Source of the DNA: Hymenobacter mucosus
Lineage (GTDB): Bacteria; Bacteroidota; Bacteroidia; Cytophagales; Hymenobacteraceae
Direction: 5' to 3'
Length of the DNA: 64,000 nucleotides
Assembly (NCBI RefSeq): GCF_900188255.1
Contig: NZ_FZNS01000003.1
Span: 558,001 to 622,000, forward strand
The first letter of the stretch is position 1. Every line of letters starts with the position of its first letter. This document shows, in pieces, positions 22,909-30,051 of this stretch. The notes below the pieces were generated by a model that had not been told where the DNA came from, ran no database searches, and was given only the letters and a program-made list of their open reading frames with translations. The translations under genes were made by a program, and so were the position numbers.

Positions 22909-24198
22909 CTACTCCTTCTGAAAGCGACGGTGAACGGTGGTAGTGCCGTTGGTCAGCACTGCGTGGTAGAGGCCGTTGGGGAGGCGACCTACGTCAAGCG
23001 TAGCAGGGTCGTCGGTCCGCAGCTGTTTCATCTCAAACCCTTGCAGGTCATACACCTTCACCGACCATTTTCCGGCTGCTTCCTCCAAGCTGGATTGCAG
23101 AATCAGCTTGCCGCTGGTGGGGTTGGGATAGAGTTGCACATCCAGGTCAGTGCTGCTCGTGGAGGCAATCATGCGCGGTGCGGTGCCGCCCGTGCTAGTC
23201 ACCAAAGACGCCCGCGCTCCGCCGGTAGCAAACAAAGCGTTCATGCGCGAAGCCTGGCCATTGGAGAACATGTACATGCACGCATCATCCGTGTAGTCCA
23301 TGTAGTTCATGAACATGTCGCCGCTGGTGCCATTAGAGCAGGTTACGTGCGGGAAGGACGGGCAGCCGTAGTTGCTGGTCTGCTGCGTGGGCGTATCCGA
23401 AACGTAGTCATTGCCGCAGCTGGCGTCACCCCAAATGTGGCGCAGGTTCAGCCAGTGGCCTACTTCGTGGGTTGCCGTTCGGCCTTTATCGTAAGGCTTG
23501 GCGGTGCCACCTGGCAGTGAGGAGTAGAGTACTACTACACCATCGGTAGCGGGTGAGCCGCCGGGAAACTGTGCGTAGCCCAGTAGGCCTTGGCCTAGGT
23601 TGCACACCCAAAGGTTGAGGTACTTGCTGGCGTCCCAGGCGTCGTCGCCCCCGCGCTTGGAGTTCTTGACTGCGTCGTTGGAGCTCCAGGAGCTTACCTT
23701 GGTTTGCTTGTGAATGATGCCCGTGGTAGCGGTGCCAGTGGGCGTGCGCTTCGCTAAGGTAAACTGAATATTGGTGCTGGCTGCACTAGCAGCAAAGGCC
23801 GCCGGAATCAGGCTGGCGTCGGCGTTAGTTTTGGCGAAGTCTTGGTTTAAAACATCAATTTGGGCCTGCACCTGCGCATCCGACACGTTCTGTGCTGTGG
23901 TGTTGTAGAGTACGTGCACCACTACCGGAATAGTGAGGGCGGCGGTAGTGCGGCGGGCAGTAGGGTTGGCTTCAAACTGGCGGGTGTGCTCCTCAATGGC
24001 AGCCATACGCCGCGCCATGCCCGGGTTGCTGGCCAGCTGCTCGGTGAGGACGTCCATGGTAGAACAGCGGCGCCGAACCTGCTGGTCTAGCGTGAAGGCG
24101 ATATTGCTCACCTTGGCGCGTTGCGCATCCTGCGCTTGCACGGTGGCAGCCATGCCGCTGATAGCCAATAATGCGAGAGAAGTAAAAGTTTTCTTCAT
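22909..24198 (-). CDS. Secreted M43 (pappalysin-like) zinc metalloprotease with T9SS sorting domain
   Basis: A 429-residue exported protease. The signal peptide runs KKTFTSLALLAISGMAATVQAQ. The zinc site HEVGHWLNLRHIWGD is the extended metzincin motif HExxHxxxxxH, and the Met-turn is in FMNYMDYTDDAC. Cysteines around ASCGNDYVSDTP and PHVTCSNG probably form disulfides. The last 80 residues are a type A T9SS C-terminal domain: LDVQLYPNPTSGKLIL, VKVYDLQGFEMKQL and LPNGLYHAVLTNGTTTVHRR. The protein should cross the outer membrane by the type IX system. ATG at 24198 (MKKTFTS). It is a single-gene unit. Confidence 0.93.
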   Translation of the reverse strand: MKKTFTSLALLAISGMAATVQAQDAQRAKVSNIAFTLDQQVRRRCSTMDVLTEQLASNPGMARRMAAIEEHTRQFEANPTARRTTAALTIPVVVHVLYNTTAQNVSDAQVQAQIDVLNQDFAKTNADASLIPAAFAASAASTNIQFTLAKRTPTGTATTGIIHKQTKVSSWSSNDAVKNSKRGGDDAWDASKYLNLWVCNLGQGLLGYAQFPGGSPATDGVVVLYSSLPGGTAKPYDKGRTATHEVGHWLNLRHIWGDASCGNDYVSDTPTQQTSNYGCPSFPHVTCSNGTSGDMFMNYMDYTDDACMYMFSNGQASRMNALFATGGARASLVTSTGGTAPRMIASTSSTDLDVQLYPNPTSGKLILQSSLEEAAGKWSVKVYDLQGFEMKQLRTDDPATLDVGRLPNGLYHAVLTNGTTTVHRRFQKE

Positions 24199-24423
24199 CA
24201 AAAAAAGTGGTTGTGGAGGGTGAGAAACACAGAACAAGCCTATTGCAGAGCAATGCGAGTTGTTTTGAAAATATGAGGTGTTAATCTACTATTTATTATA
24301 AATAATTCAAATAAAAACCTGATGAATGGTAGGATTAGCAAGCTGAGTATTACACCAGACAAGGGCGTAACCCTGAGCGCTGACTATTGCAGTAGCGGGA
24401 TTGGCCTGGAGAGAAAGCAAAAA

Positions 24424-24451
24424 CGCCTGGCTTGCTACAGCAAACCAGGCG
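24424..24451 (-). terminator. Terminator after hflX
   Basis: Stem CGCCTGG, one mismatch, TTGC, 4-base loop, complement; on the minus strand it is followed by TTTTTGC. It lies 28 bases past the hflX stop. Confidence 0.7.
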
Positions 24452-24478
24452 CGTAAGCAACAGCCCTACCGGACTACC

Positions 24479-25828
24479 TTATTGTTCGTAATCTACTTGG
24501 GGCAAGGTGTTGGGGTAGCGCTGCTGATGAATAGATGCCACGTGGCGTGCCAGCAGCTCGCGCAGTTCCTCAATGTTTTCGCGCTGAGTGGCCGAAATGA
24601 AAATAACTGGGTCGTGCATGCGTGCCATGTACGTTGCCTTAAACTGCTCCAGGGTAGGGCGGGAGGCCGGGGCCTCCTCGTCTTCTTCGGGATTCATGCC
24701 CTCGAAGCCACCGTGGTGCTCAATTTCAGCGCCGGGGTTGTACTGGTCAATTTTATTGAAAACTAGTAGCATAGGCTTATCGGCCGCTTCAATATCCTTC
24801 AGCGTGTCGTTTACCACGGCAATGTGCTCCTCAAATGAGGGGTGGGAGATATCTACCACATGCACTAGCAGGTCGGCCTCCCGTATTTCATCAAGGGTGC
24901 TCTTAAAGCTCTCAATGAGGCGAGTGGGGAGCTTACGGATAAACCCAACCGTGTCGGAAAGCAAGAATGGCACGTGGTCGAGCACCACCTTGCGCACCGT
25001 AGAATCGACGGTAGCAAAGAGTTTGTTCTCGGCAAACACGTCGGAGCGGCTCAGCAGATTCATAATGGTGCTTTTGCCTACGTTGGTGTAGCCCACCAGC
25101 GCCACGCGCACCACGCCGCCCCGCGACTTGCGCTGGGTGTGGCTTTGCTTGTCGAAATCCTTGAGTTTTTCCTTGAGCAGGTCAATCCGCTCGCGCACTA
25201 CGCGGCGGTCCGTTTCTATTTCCGTTTCGCCCGGTCCGCGCTGGGCTACACCACCACCCCGCTGTTTGTCCAAGTGAGTCCAGAGGCCTGTGAGGCGAGG
25301 CAGCAAGTACTGGTACTGCGCAAGCTCTACCTGCGTGCGGGCCGTGGCCGACTTGGCGCGGCTGGCGAAGATGTCAATAATGAGCAGGGAGCGGTCTACG
25401 ATCTTAACCTTCAGCTCTGCCTCCAGGTTGCGCAACTGCGAAGGCGAGAGGTCATCATCGAAGATAACCATGCTGGCATCAGTATGCTGCACGTAGGCAC
25501 TGATTTCGGCTAGCTTGCCCTCACCCACAAACGTGCGGATATCGGGCTTTTCCAGGCGCTGCACAAAGCGCTTGGTAACCGTTACGCCGGCCGTTTCGGC
25601 CAGGAAGGCCAGTTCATCAAGGTATTCTTGGGTGCGAGCGTCGGGCTGGCGTTTGTCGGGTACTGCTACCAGTACGGCAGTTTCTACCTCGGGTGCGGTA
25701 TCGTAGGTGCCGTTATTGTTGGCTTTGGCTAAGATGCGGCCGGCACGGCCTTTCACGCCGTCGGTGGCGCCGGGGTGGCGGGTGCTGTTGCCCGGCTTAC
25801 GGCCTTTGGAAGTGGGTTTGTTTGCCAT
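24479..25828 (-). CDS. hflX: Ribosome-splitting GTPase HflX
   Basis: A 449-residue GTPase. The N-terminal HflX domain has the usual FVGEGKLAEISAYV and VIFDDDLSPSQLRNLE segments and LDKQRGGGVAQRGPGETEIE before a helical linker. The G domain has G1 VALVGYTNVGKST, G3 LSDTVGFIRKLP and G4 LVFNKIDQ. HflX rescues stalled or heat-damaged ribosomes by splitting the subunits. The first 45 residues are a basic, low-complexity extension (TSKGRKPGNSTRHPG). The end ARHVASIHQQRYPNTLPQVD is typical of the family. It is preceded on the same strand by the cytochrome c gene, about 70 bases away. Confidence 0.95.
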   Translation of the reverse strand: MANKPTSKGRKPGNSTRHPGATDGVKGRAGRILAKANNNGTYDTAPEVETAVLVAVPDKRQPDARTQEYLDELAFLAETAGVTVTKRFVQRLEKPDIRTFVGEGKLAEISAYVQHTDASMVIFDDDLSPSQLRNLEAELKVKIVDRSLLIIDIFASRAKSATARTQVELAQYQYLLPRLTGLWTHLDKQRGGGVAQRGPGETEIETDRRVVRERIDLLKEKLKDFDKQSHTQRKSRGGVVRVALVGYTNVGKSTIMNLLSRSDVFAENKLFATVDSTVRKVVLDHVPFLLSDTVGFIRKLPTRLIESFKSTLDEIREADLLVHVVDISHPSFEEHIAVVNDTLKDIEAADKPMLLVFNKIDQYNPGAEIEHHGGFEGMNPEEDEEAPASRPTLEQFKATYMARMHDPVIFISATQRENIEELRELLARHVASIHQQRYPNTLPQVDYEQ

Positions 25829-25899
25829 AATGGGGAGCTTAAGGTCAGGAGAGCTGGAATGGGCAGGTAGCAGGTGGGCGGCTGCGCAAATCCAGACAA

Positions 25900-26697
25900 T
25901 TATTTTAAGGTGAGCGAGTAGGCCACTACTTCCTGAATCTGCTGTTCAGTGAGCTTTTTCTGGAAGCTGGGCATCTTGCCCATCCCGTTGTTCACCATGT
26001 ACACGCGACCAGTGGCATTGAGGTTACTACGGGTGAGGTCGTGAGCACCGTTTAAACCCAGTTTGCCGTCGAGGCCGTGGCATACAGCACAGTTTTGGGC
26101 AAATAAGGTTTTCCCCGCTACTAGGTCTATTTCAGGTTCGGCCGGCGGGGTAGCCATGGCCGCCGCGTCCGTACGAACTGGCTCGGTGGCACCCGCTAAG
26201 GTAGCCTGATCGGCGGCAGAAAGCGTGGCTGTACTTTGGGCGGTGGTGTCAACGGGAGGGGCTGCCTCGGGGGTTGCGGTGGCTTCGGCCAAGCCACCGG
26301 AGTAAGCGACGCGGGCCGCGGCCGTCGGCGACTGTAGCGCGGGGCTACCCGTTTCAGCTAAGCCATACACATACACAAACCCGAGTAGGGTAATCACTAC
26401 TCCTGGTTTAAACTGACGGCGCATGGCGGCAATGGCGGTGGGCAGCAGCACCAGTACGAGCCCCAGCTTCAGCCAGAGCCAGCCCGGTATGGTGCTGGGG
26501 TAAGACCCCAATAGCACACCACCCGAGAGCAAAATCAGTAGGCCCAGCACCGAATCGACAATGCGGGTGCGGGCCCGTAAGGCCCGTAATTGTTCGTTGC
26601 GGCCTAGCAGGAGTAGGCCAGCCTTGAGTGCATAGAAAAGTAGGAAAGCCAGCACAACAACCAAGTGCAGGCGCAGTAGCGTGGTGGAAGCAAACAT
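25900..26697 (-). CDS. Membrane protein with a C-terminal cytochrome c domain
   Basis: A 265-residue protein. Residues 1-120 hold four membrane helices (LLRLHLVVVLAFLLFYALKA, VLGLLILLSGGVLLG, LWLKLGLVLVLLPTAIAAM, GVVITLLGFVYVYGLA), resembling SirB2-type proteins. Residues 125-185 are an Ala/Thr/Pro linker. Residues about 190-265 are a mono-haem cytochrome c: LFAQNCAVCHGLDG has the CxxCH site, and MGKMPSFQKKLTEQQIQEV holds the likely axial Met. The cytochrome should face the periplasm. The partner oxidase is not in the window. ATG at 26697 is chosen; a TTG nine bases upstream is also in frame. A TACCTTTG box sits directly before the start, so the leader would be very short. Confidence 0.85.
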   Translation of the reverse strand: MFASTTLLRLHLVVVLAFLLFYALKAGLLLLGRNEQLRALRARTRIVDSVLGLLILLSGGVLLGSYPSTIPGWLWLKLGLVLVLLPTAIAAMRRQFKPGVVITLLGFVYVYGLAETGSPALQSPTAAARVAYSGGLAEATATPEAAPPVDTTAQSTATLSAADQATLAGATEPVRTDAAAMATPPAEPEIDLVAGKTLFAQNCAVCHGLDGKLGLNGAHDLTRSNLNATGRVYMVNNGMGKMPSFQKKLTEQQIQEVVAYSLTLK

Positions 26698-26703
26698 AGG
26701 GTA

Positions 26704-26711
26704 CAAAGGTA
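26704..26711 (-). promoter_or_regulatory. -7 box (TACCTTTG) of the cytochrome c gene
   Basis: An exact TAnnTTTG match on the minus strand, ending only six bases before the ATG at 26697. If used, the mRNA is leaderless or nearly so. No TTG -33 element is evident at the usual spacing. Confidence 0.5.
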
Positions 26712-26794
26712 GCCCAGGCAGATTGGTAGTGAAGTGCTGGTACGTAAAAACCTAGAACGGTATAAACTCCTCCCATCACCCCACGTAGGAACGC

Positions 26795-26802
26795 TACCTT
26801 TG
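26795..26802 (+). promoter_or_regulatory. -7 box (TACCTTTG) of the glycosyltransferase gene
   Basis: An exact TAnnTTTG match on the plus strand, 40 bases before the ATG at 26842. It is the same octamer as the divergent box at 26704-26711. A clear -33 TTG is not seen. Confidence 0.5.
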
Positions 26803-26841
26803 TGCACTTCATTACTCCGTTGCTTACCTCATCACCCCAGA

Positions 26842-27981
26842 ATGCGCGTCGCTATTGTCATTAATACGAGTTGGAATATCTGGAACTTCCGACGTAGCCT
26901 GGTATTGGCCCTGCAAGCTGCTGGGCACGAGGTACTCGCCATTGCTCCCCCCGATGCCTACTCCCAGCGCCTGGAAACCGAGCTGGGCTGCCGCTACGTG
27001 CCCATCTTAATGGAAAACAAGGGCACCAATCCTGTAAAGGATGCCCTGCTTACGCGCCGCTTCTACGACATTTACCGGCGCGAGCGGCCCGACGTCGTTT
27101 TGCAGTACACCATCAAGCCCAACATTTATGGCACCATAGCGGCTCGGCTGGCTGGTATTCCTAGTGTCAATAACGTGTCGGGCCTGGGCACGGTGTTTAT
27201 TGTGAAAAACCTGGTGAGCCGGGTGGCTCTGGGACTCTACCGCTTTGCTTTTCGCTTTCCCAAGCGGGTGTTCTTTCAAAACGACGACGACCGGCAGCTG
27301 TTCCTGCAAAATGGCCTGGTAGACGCCCGCATCACAGACTTGCTGCCTGGTTCCGGCATCGACACCACGAAGTTTCGGCCTGCCATTGAGTTCACTCGGC
27401 ATGAGCCGTTTACCTTCCTCATGATTGCGCGCGTGCTTTATGAAAAGGGCGTGGAAGAATACTTTGAGGCGGCTCGTCTGGTGCGGGAAGCCGCGCCCGG
27501 TACCCGCGTGCAATTGCTAGGCGGGATTGACGAATCGGGCGGGGTAGGCGTGAAGAGGGCCGTGTTTGAGGAGTGGCTGCGGGCGGGCAATGTAGAGTAC
27601 TTGGGCACTTCCGACAACGTAGCTGAGCACATTCATAAGGCCGACTGCGTGGTGCTGCCTTCCTACCGCGAAGGCACGCCCAAGACGCTGCTAGAAGCCG
27701 CCGCCATGGGCAAGCCCATTGTAACGACTGACGTGCCCGGCTGCCGCGAAACCGTGGTCGATGGTCAGAACGGTCTGCTTTGCGAGGTGCGTAGCGCCAC
27801 CGATTTGGCCGCGAAAATGGTGCAAGTGCTGCGCCTGCCGGCACCGGCCTTGGCCCAGATGGGGCGGGCCGGCCGCCAACTGGCCGAACAGAAGTTCGAC
27901 GAGCAAATTGTACTCAATAAATATCTGCAGGTAGTAGCGGAAGTGCAGCCCAAGCGTGCCAGCATAGCCAAAACTGCCTAA
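26842..27981 (+). CDS. Glycosyltransferase family 4 protein
   Basis: A 379-residue GT-B glycosyltransferase starting MRVAIVINTSWNIWNFRRSL. The N-terminal half has the acceptor-domain pattern (YTIKPNIYGTIAARLAGIP, NNVSGLGTVF, FFQNDDDRQLF). The C-terminal half has the GT4 donor site: PGSGIDTTKF, FLMIARVLYEKGVEEYFEAA, ADCVVLPSYREGTPKTLLEA, AAMGKPIVTTDVPGCRE. The 'PGSGID' and 'REGTPK' blocks resemble N,N'-diacetylbacillosaminyl- or UDP-sugar transferases of surface polysaccharide clusters. Substrate cannot be read. The ATG at 26842 fits the family; an in-frame start 108 bases upstream precedes the -7 box and is unlikely. It is followed by rfbC, consistent with polysaccharide assembly. Confidence 0.9.
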   Translation: MRVAIVINTSWNIWNFRRSLVLALQAAGHEVLAIAPPDAYSQRLETELGCRYVPILMENKGTNPVKDALLTRRFYDIYRRERPDVVLQYTIKPNIYGTIAARLAGIPSVNNVSGLGTVFIVKNLVSRVALGLYRFAFRFPKRVFFQNDDDRQLFLQNGLVDARITDLLPGSGIDTTKFRPAIEFTRHEPFTFLMIARVLYEKGVEEYFEAARLVREAAPGTRVQLLGGIDESGGVGVKRAVFEEWLRAGNVEYLGTSDNVAEHIHKADCVVLPSYREGTPKTLLEAAAMGKPIVTTDVPGCRETVVDGQNGLLCEVRSATDLAAKMVQVLRLPAPALAQMGRAGRQLAEQKFDEQIVLNKYLQVVAEVQPKRASIAKTA

Positions 27982-28022
27982 TTTGCGGCTCGCTAGCCAC
28001 TCATACCATTAATTGTTGCTAC

Positions 28023-28565
28023 ATGGAGTTCAAGTACTTTGATATTCAAGGAGTGGTGGAAGTTCTGCCACGCGTATTCGGTGATGCCCGGGGAGCCTTC
28101 TTTGAATCATTCAGCGCCCAGAAGATGACCGAAGCCGGCATCGTGGGAGATTGGGTGCAGGATAACCAGTCGCGCTCCGACCGGGGAGTAGTACGCGGCC
28201 TGCACTTCCAAAAGCCTCCGTTTGCCCAGGCAAAGCTGGTGCGCGTTGCTCAGGGCCGGGCCCTGGATGTCATCGTGGATATTCGCAAGGACTCCCCCAC
28301 GTACGGGCAGCACGTGATGGTAGAGCTAGACGCCCAGCGCTACAACATGCTGTATGTGCCCGTAGGCTTTGCGCACGGCTTCACTGCTTTGGAAGACAAC
28401 ACGCTCTTCCTCTATAAATGCACCAACTATTACGCGCCGCAGTCGGAGGGTGGCCTGCTTTGGAACGACCCCGCTTTGGGAATCAAATGGGGGGTGGAAA
28501 ATGCCACGGTATCGGCCAAAGACCAGGTGCTGCCAACCCTGGCTCAGCTCGAAAGCCCCTTCTAA
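28023..28565 (+). CDS. rfbC: dTDP-4-dehydrorhamnose 3,5-epimerase
   Basis: Converts dTDP-4-keto-6-deoxyglucose to the 4-keto-L-rhamnose form. It has 180 residues, the usual RmlC length. Visible motifs are the FGDARGAFFESF strand, QDNQSRSDRGVVRGLHFQ with the catalytic His, RALDVIVDIRKDSPTYG, YVPVGFAHGF, and FLYKCTNYYAPQSEGG with the catalytic Tyr. ATG at 28023. It lies 41 bases downstream of a glycosyltransferase gene, so the two probably serve the same surface sugar. Other rhamnose genes (rfbA, rfbB, rfbD) are not in this window. Confidence 0.94.
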   Translation: MEFKYFDIQGVVEVLPRVFGDARGAFFESFSAQKMTEAGIVGDWVQDNQSRSDRGVVRGLHFQKPPFAQAKLVRVAQGRALDVIVDIRKDSPTYGQHVMVELDAQRYNMLYVPVGFAHGFTALEDNTLFLYKCTNYYAPQSEGGLLWNDPALGIKWGVENATVSAKDQVLPTLAQLESPF

Positions 28566-28598
28566 GAACACTGCACTGGCTCCCTAGGGGAGTGCTAC

Positions 28599-28657
28599 TC
28601 CTAAACAGACAGCGCCCTTACCTTCTAGTAGAGGGTAGGGGCGCTGTCTGTTTAGGA
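28599..28657. terminator. Bidirectional hairpin terminator with 18-bp arms
   Basis: Arms TCCTAAACAGACAGCGCC and complement, with a 23-base loop that itself partly pairs. A-tract follows on the plus strand. It separates the convergent rfbC and murF genes. Confidence 0.88.
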
Positions 28658-28694
28658 AAAAATGGGTGCGCAGCCTGTGCCCCGCCTTCCAGCA

Positions 28695-29993
28695 TTAGAA
28701 ATGCTCAAGCAGCGTTTCCAAGCCCATGCCACGCGAGCCTTTAATCAGGATTAGCTGGCCTTGCAGGTGCTGCTCGCGTAGCCAGGTGGCGGCTTCTGCT
28801 TTGGTAGGGAAGTAGTGGAAGCCGGGCGCCACAGCGGCGTGTTGCATGTGGCTACCAATGAGAACCACGGTGCCCAATGGTAGCGTTTGCAGGAGTTGCC
28901 CCAGAGCGCGGTGCTCAGACTCACTCTCGGCTCCTAGTTCAAACATATCACCCAAGATGACCACCTTGGCGGCAGAAGCACCGGGGCGGGTAGCAAAGCT
29001 GTGCAGTGCGGCGCTCATGCTGCTTGGGTTGGCATTGTAGGCATCCAGCACTACCTCGTTGTGGGTGGTGCGCACCAGCTGGGAGCGGTTGTTGGTAGGC
29101 GCATAAGAAGCCAACGCCTCGCCAATGCTGTCGTTGGAAACCCCAAAATGAGCCCCCACGGCGGCCGCGGCAGCCAGGTTAGGAAAGTTGTAGCCGCCCG
29201 TAATTTGCGCTTCCACAGGGGCGCCCGTAAACAAGCGCAGTACTACGTGCGGAGCCGCACTAAGCAGCTCGGCCGGGTAGGTATCAGTGGGGCCTGGGTA
29301 CGTGATGCGCTCCGCGACAACGGTGGCCAGCTCCGGCAGGCGGGCGTCAAGGGTATTGACGAAAGCGGTACCGTCCGTTTGTGCTAAGAAGCGGAACAGC
29401 TCGCTCTTGCCTCGCGCAATTCCTTCCTCCCCCCCAAAGCCTTCCAAGTGAGCCTTGCCAATGTTGGTGATAAGGCCGTGGGTAGGTTCCGCTAATTGGC
29501 AAAGCAGCTCTATTTCGCCTTGGTGGTTGGCCCCCATCTCCACAATGGCTAGCTCATGCTCTGCGGGCTTGATGCTAAGCAGCGTGAGAGGCACCCCAAT
29601 GTGGTTGTTAAGATTGCCACGGGTGTATTGCACGCGGTAGCGGCGGCATAGCACGGTATATACCAGCTCTTTGGTAGTGGTTTTGCCGTTGGAGCCCGTA
29701 ATGGCCAGTACTGGAATGCGCAGCTGGCGACGGTGATACTGGGCCAGCTCCTGCAAAGCCAGTAAGGGGTCGGGGGCGTAGGTGTAGCGCTCCGGGTCTT
29801 GCGTTGCCAGGGCGTTGTCATCAACCACGGCGTGGCGGGCGCCGGCGGCCAAGGCCTGAGGAGCAAAGTCGCGCCCGCGGAAGCTAGGGCCGTTTAGGGC
29901 AAAGAATAAGGTGCCGTCCTGCGGCTGCCGGGAGTCGGTGCTAACGGCGGTGGCGGACCGAAACTGGGCGTAGAGCGCCGCAATGTCTATCAT
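28695..29993 (-). CDS. murF: UDP-N-acetylmuramoyl-tripeptide--D-alanyl-D-alanine ligase
   Basis: Adds D-Ala-D-Ala to the muropeptide precursor in the cytosol. At 432 residues it is of usual length. Motifs are VSTDSRQPQDGTLFFAL near the N terminus, the ATP loop AITGSNGKTTTKELV near 98-110, NLNNHIGVPLTLL, AIVEMGANHQGEI, ITNIGKAHLEGFG, and the C-terminal VVLDAYNANPSSMSAAL with VVILGDMFELGAESE. The ATG at 29993 is clear. It is not in a mur/fts cluster here; it stands alone, convergent with rfbC and divergent from the FG-GAP gene. Confidence 0.95.
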   Translation of the reverse strand: MIDIAALYAQFRSATAVSTDSRQPQDGTLFFALNGPSFRGRDFAPQALAAGARHAVVDDNALATQDPERYTYAPDPLLALQELAQYHRRQLRIPVLAITGSNGKTTTKELVYTVLCRRYRVQYTRGNLNNHIGVPLTLLSIKPAEHELAIVEMGANHQGEIELLCQLAEPTHGLITNIGKAHLEGFGGEEGIARGKSELFRFLAQTDGTAFVNTLDARLPELATVVAERITYPGPTDTYPAELLSAAPHVVLRLFTGAPVEAQITGGYNFPNLAAAAAVGAHFGVSNDSIGEALASYAPTNNRSQLVRTTHNEVVLDAYNANPSSMSAALHSFATRPGASAAKVVILGDMFELGAESESEHRALGQLLQTLPLGTVVLIGSHMQHAAVAPGFHYFPTKAEAATWLREQHLQGQLILIKGSRGMGLETLLEHF

Positions 29994-30051
29994 GCTGATT
30001 CGTTCGTATCTTAGAAGCTGCGTACCTGAACCATTCTCTTCCCCGTTGCTG

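Noticed and set aside
26725..26815. TAGTGAAGTGC / GCACTTCATTA near-inverted repeat between the two -7 boxes
   Set aside because: It has a mismatch and its order relative to the boxes is not symmetric, so an operator is not well supported.
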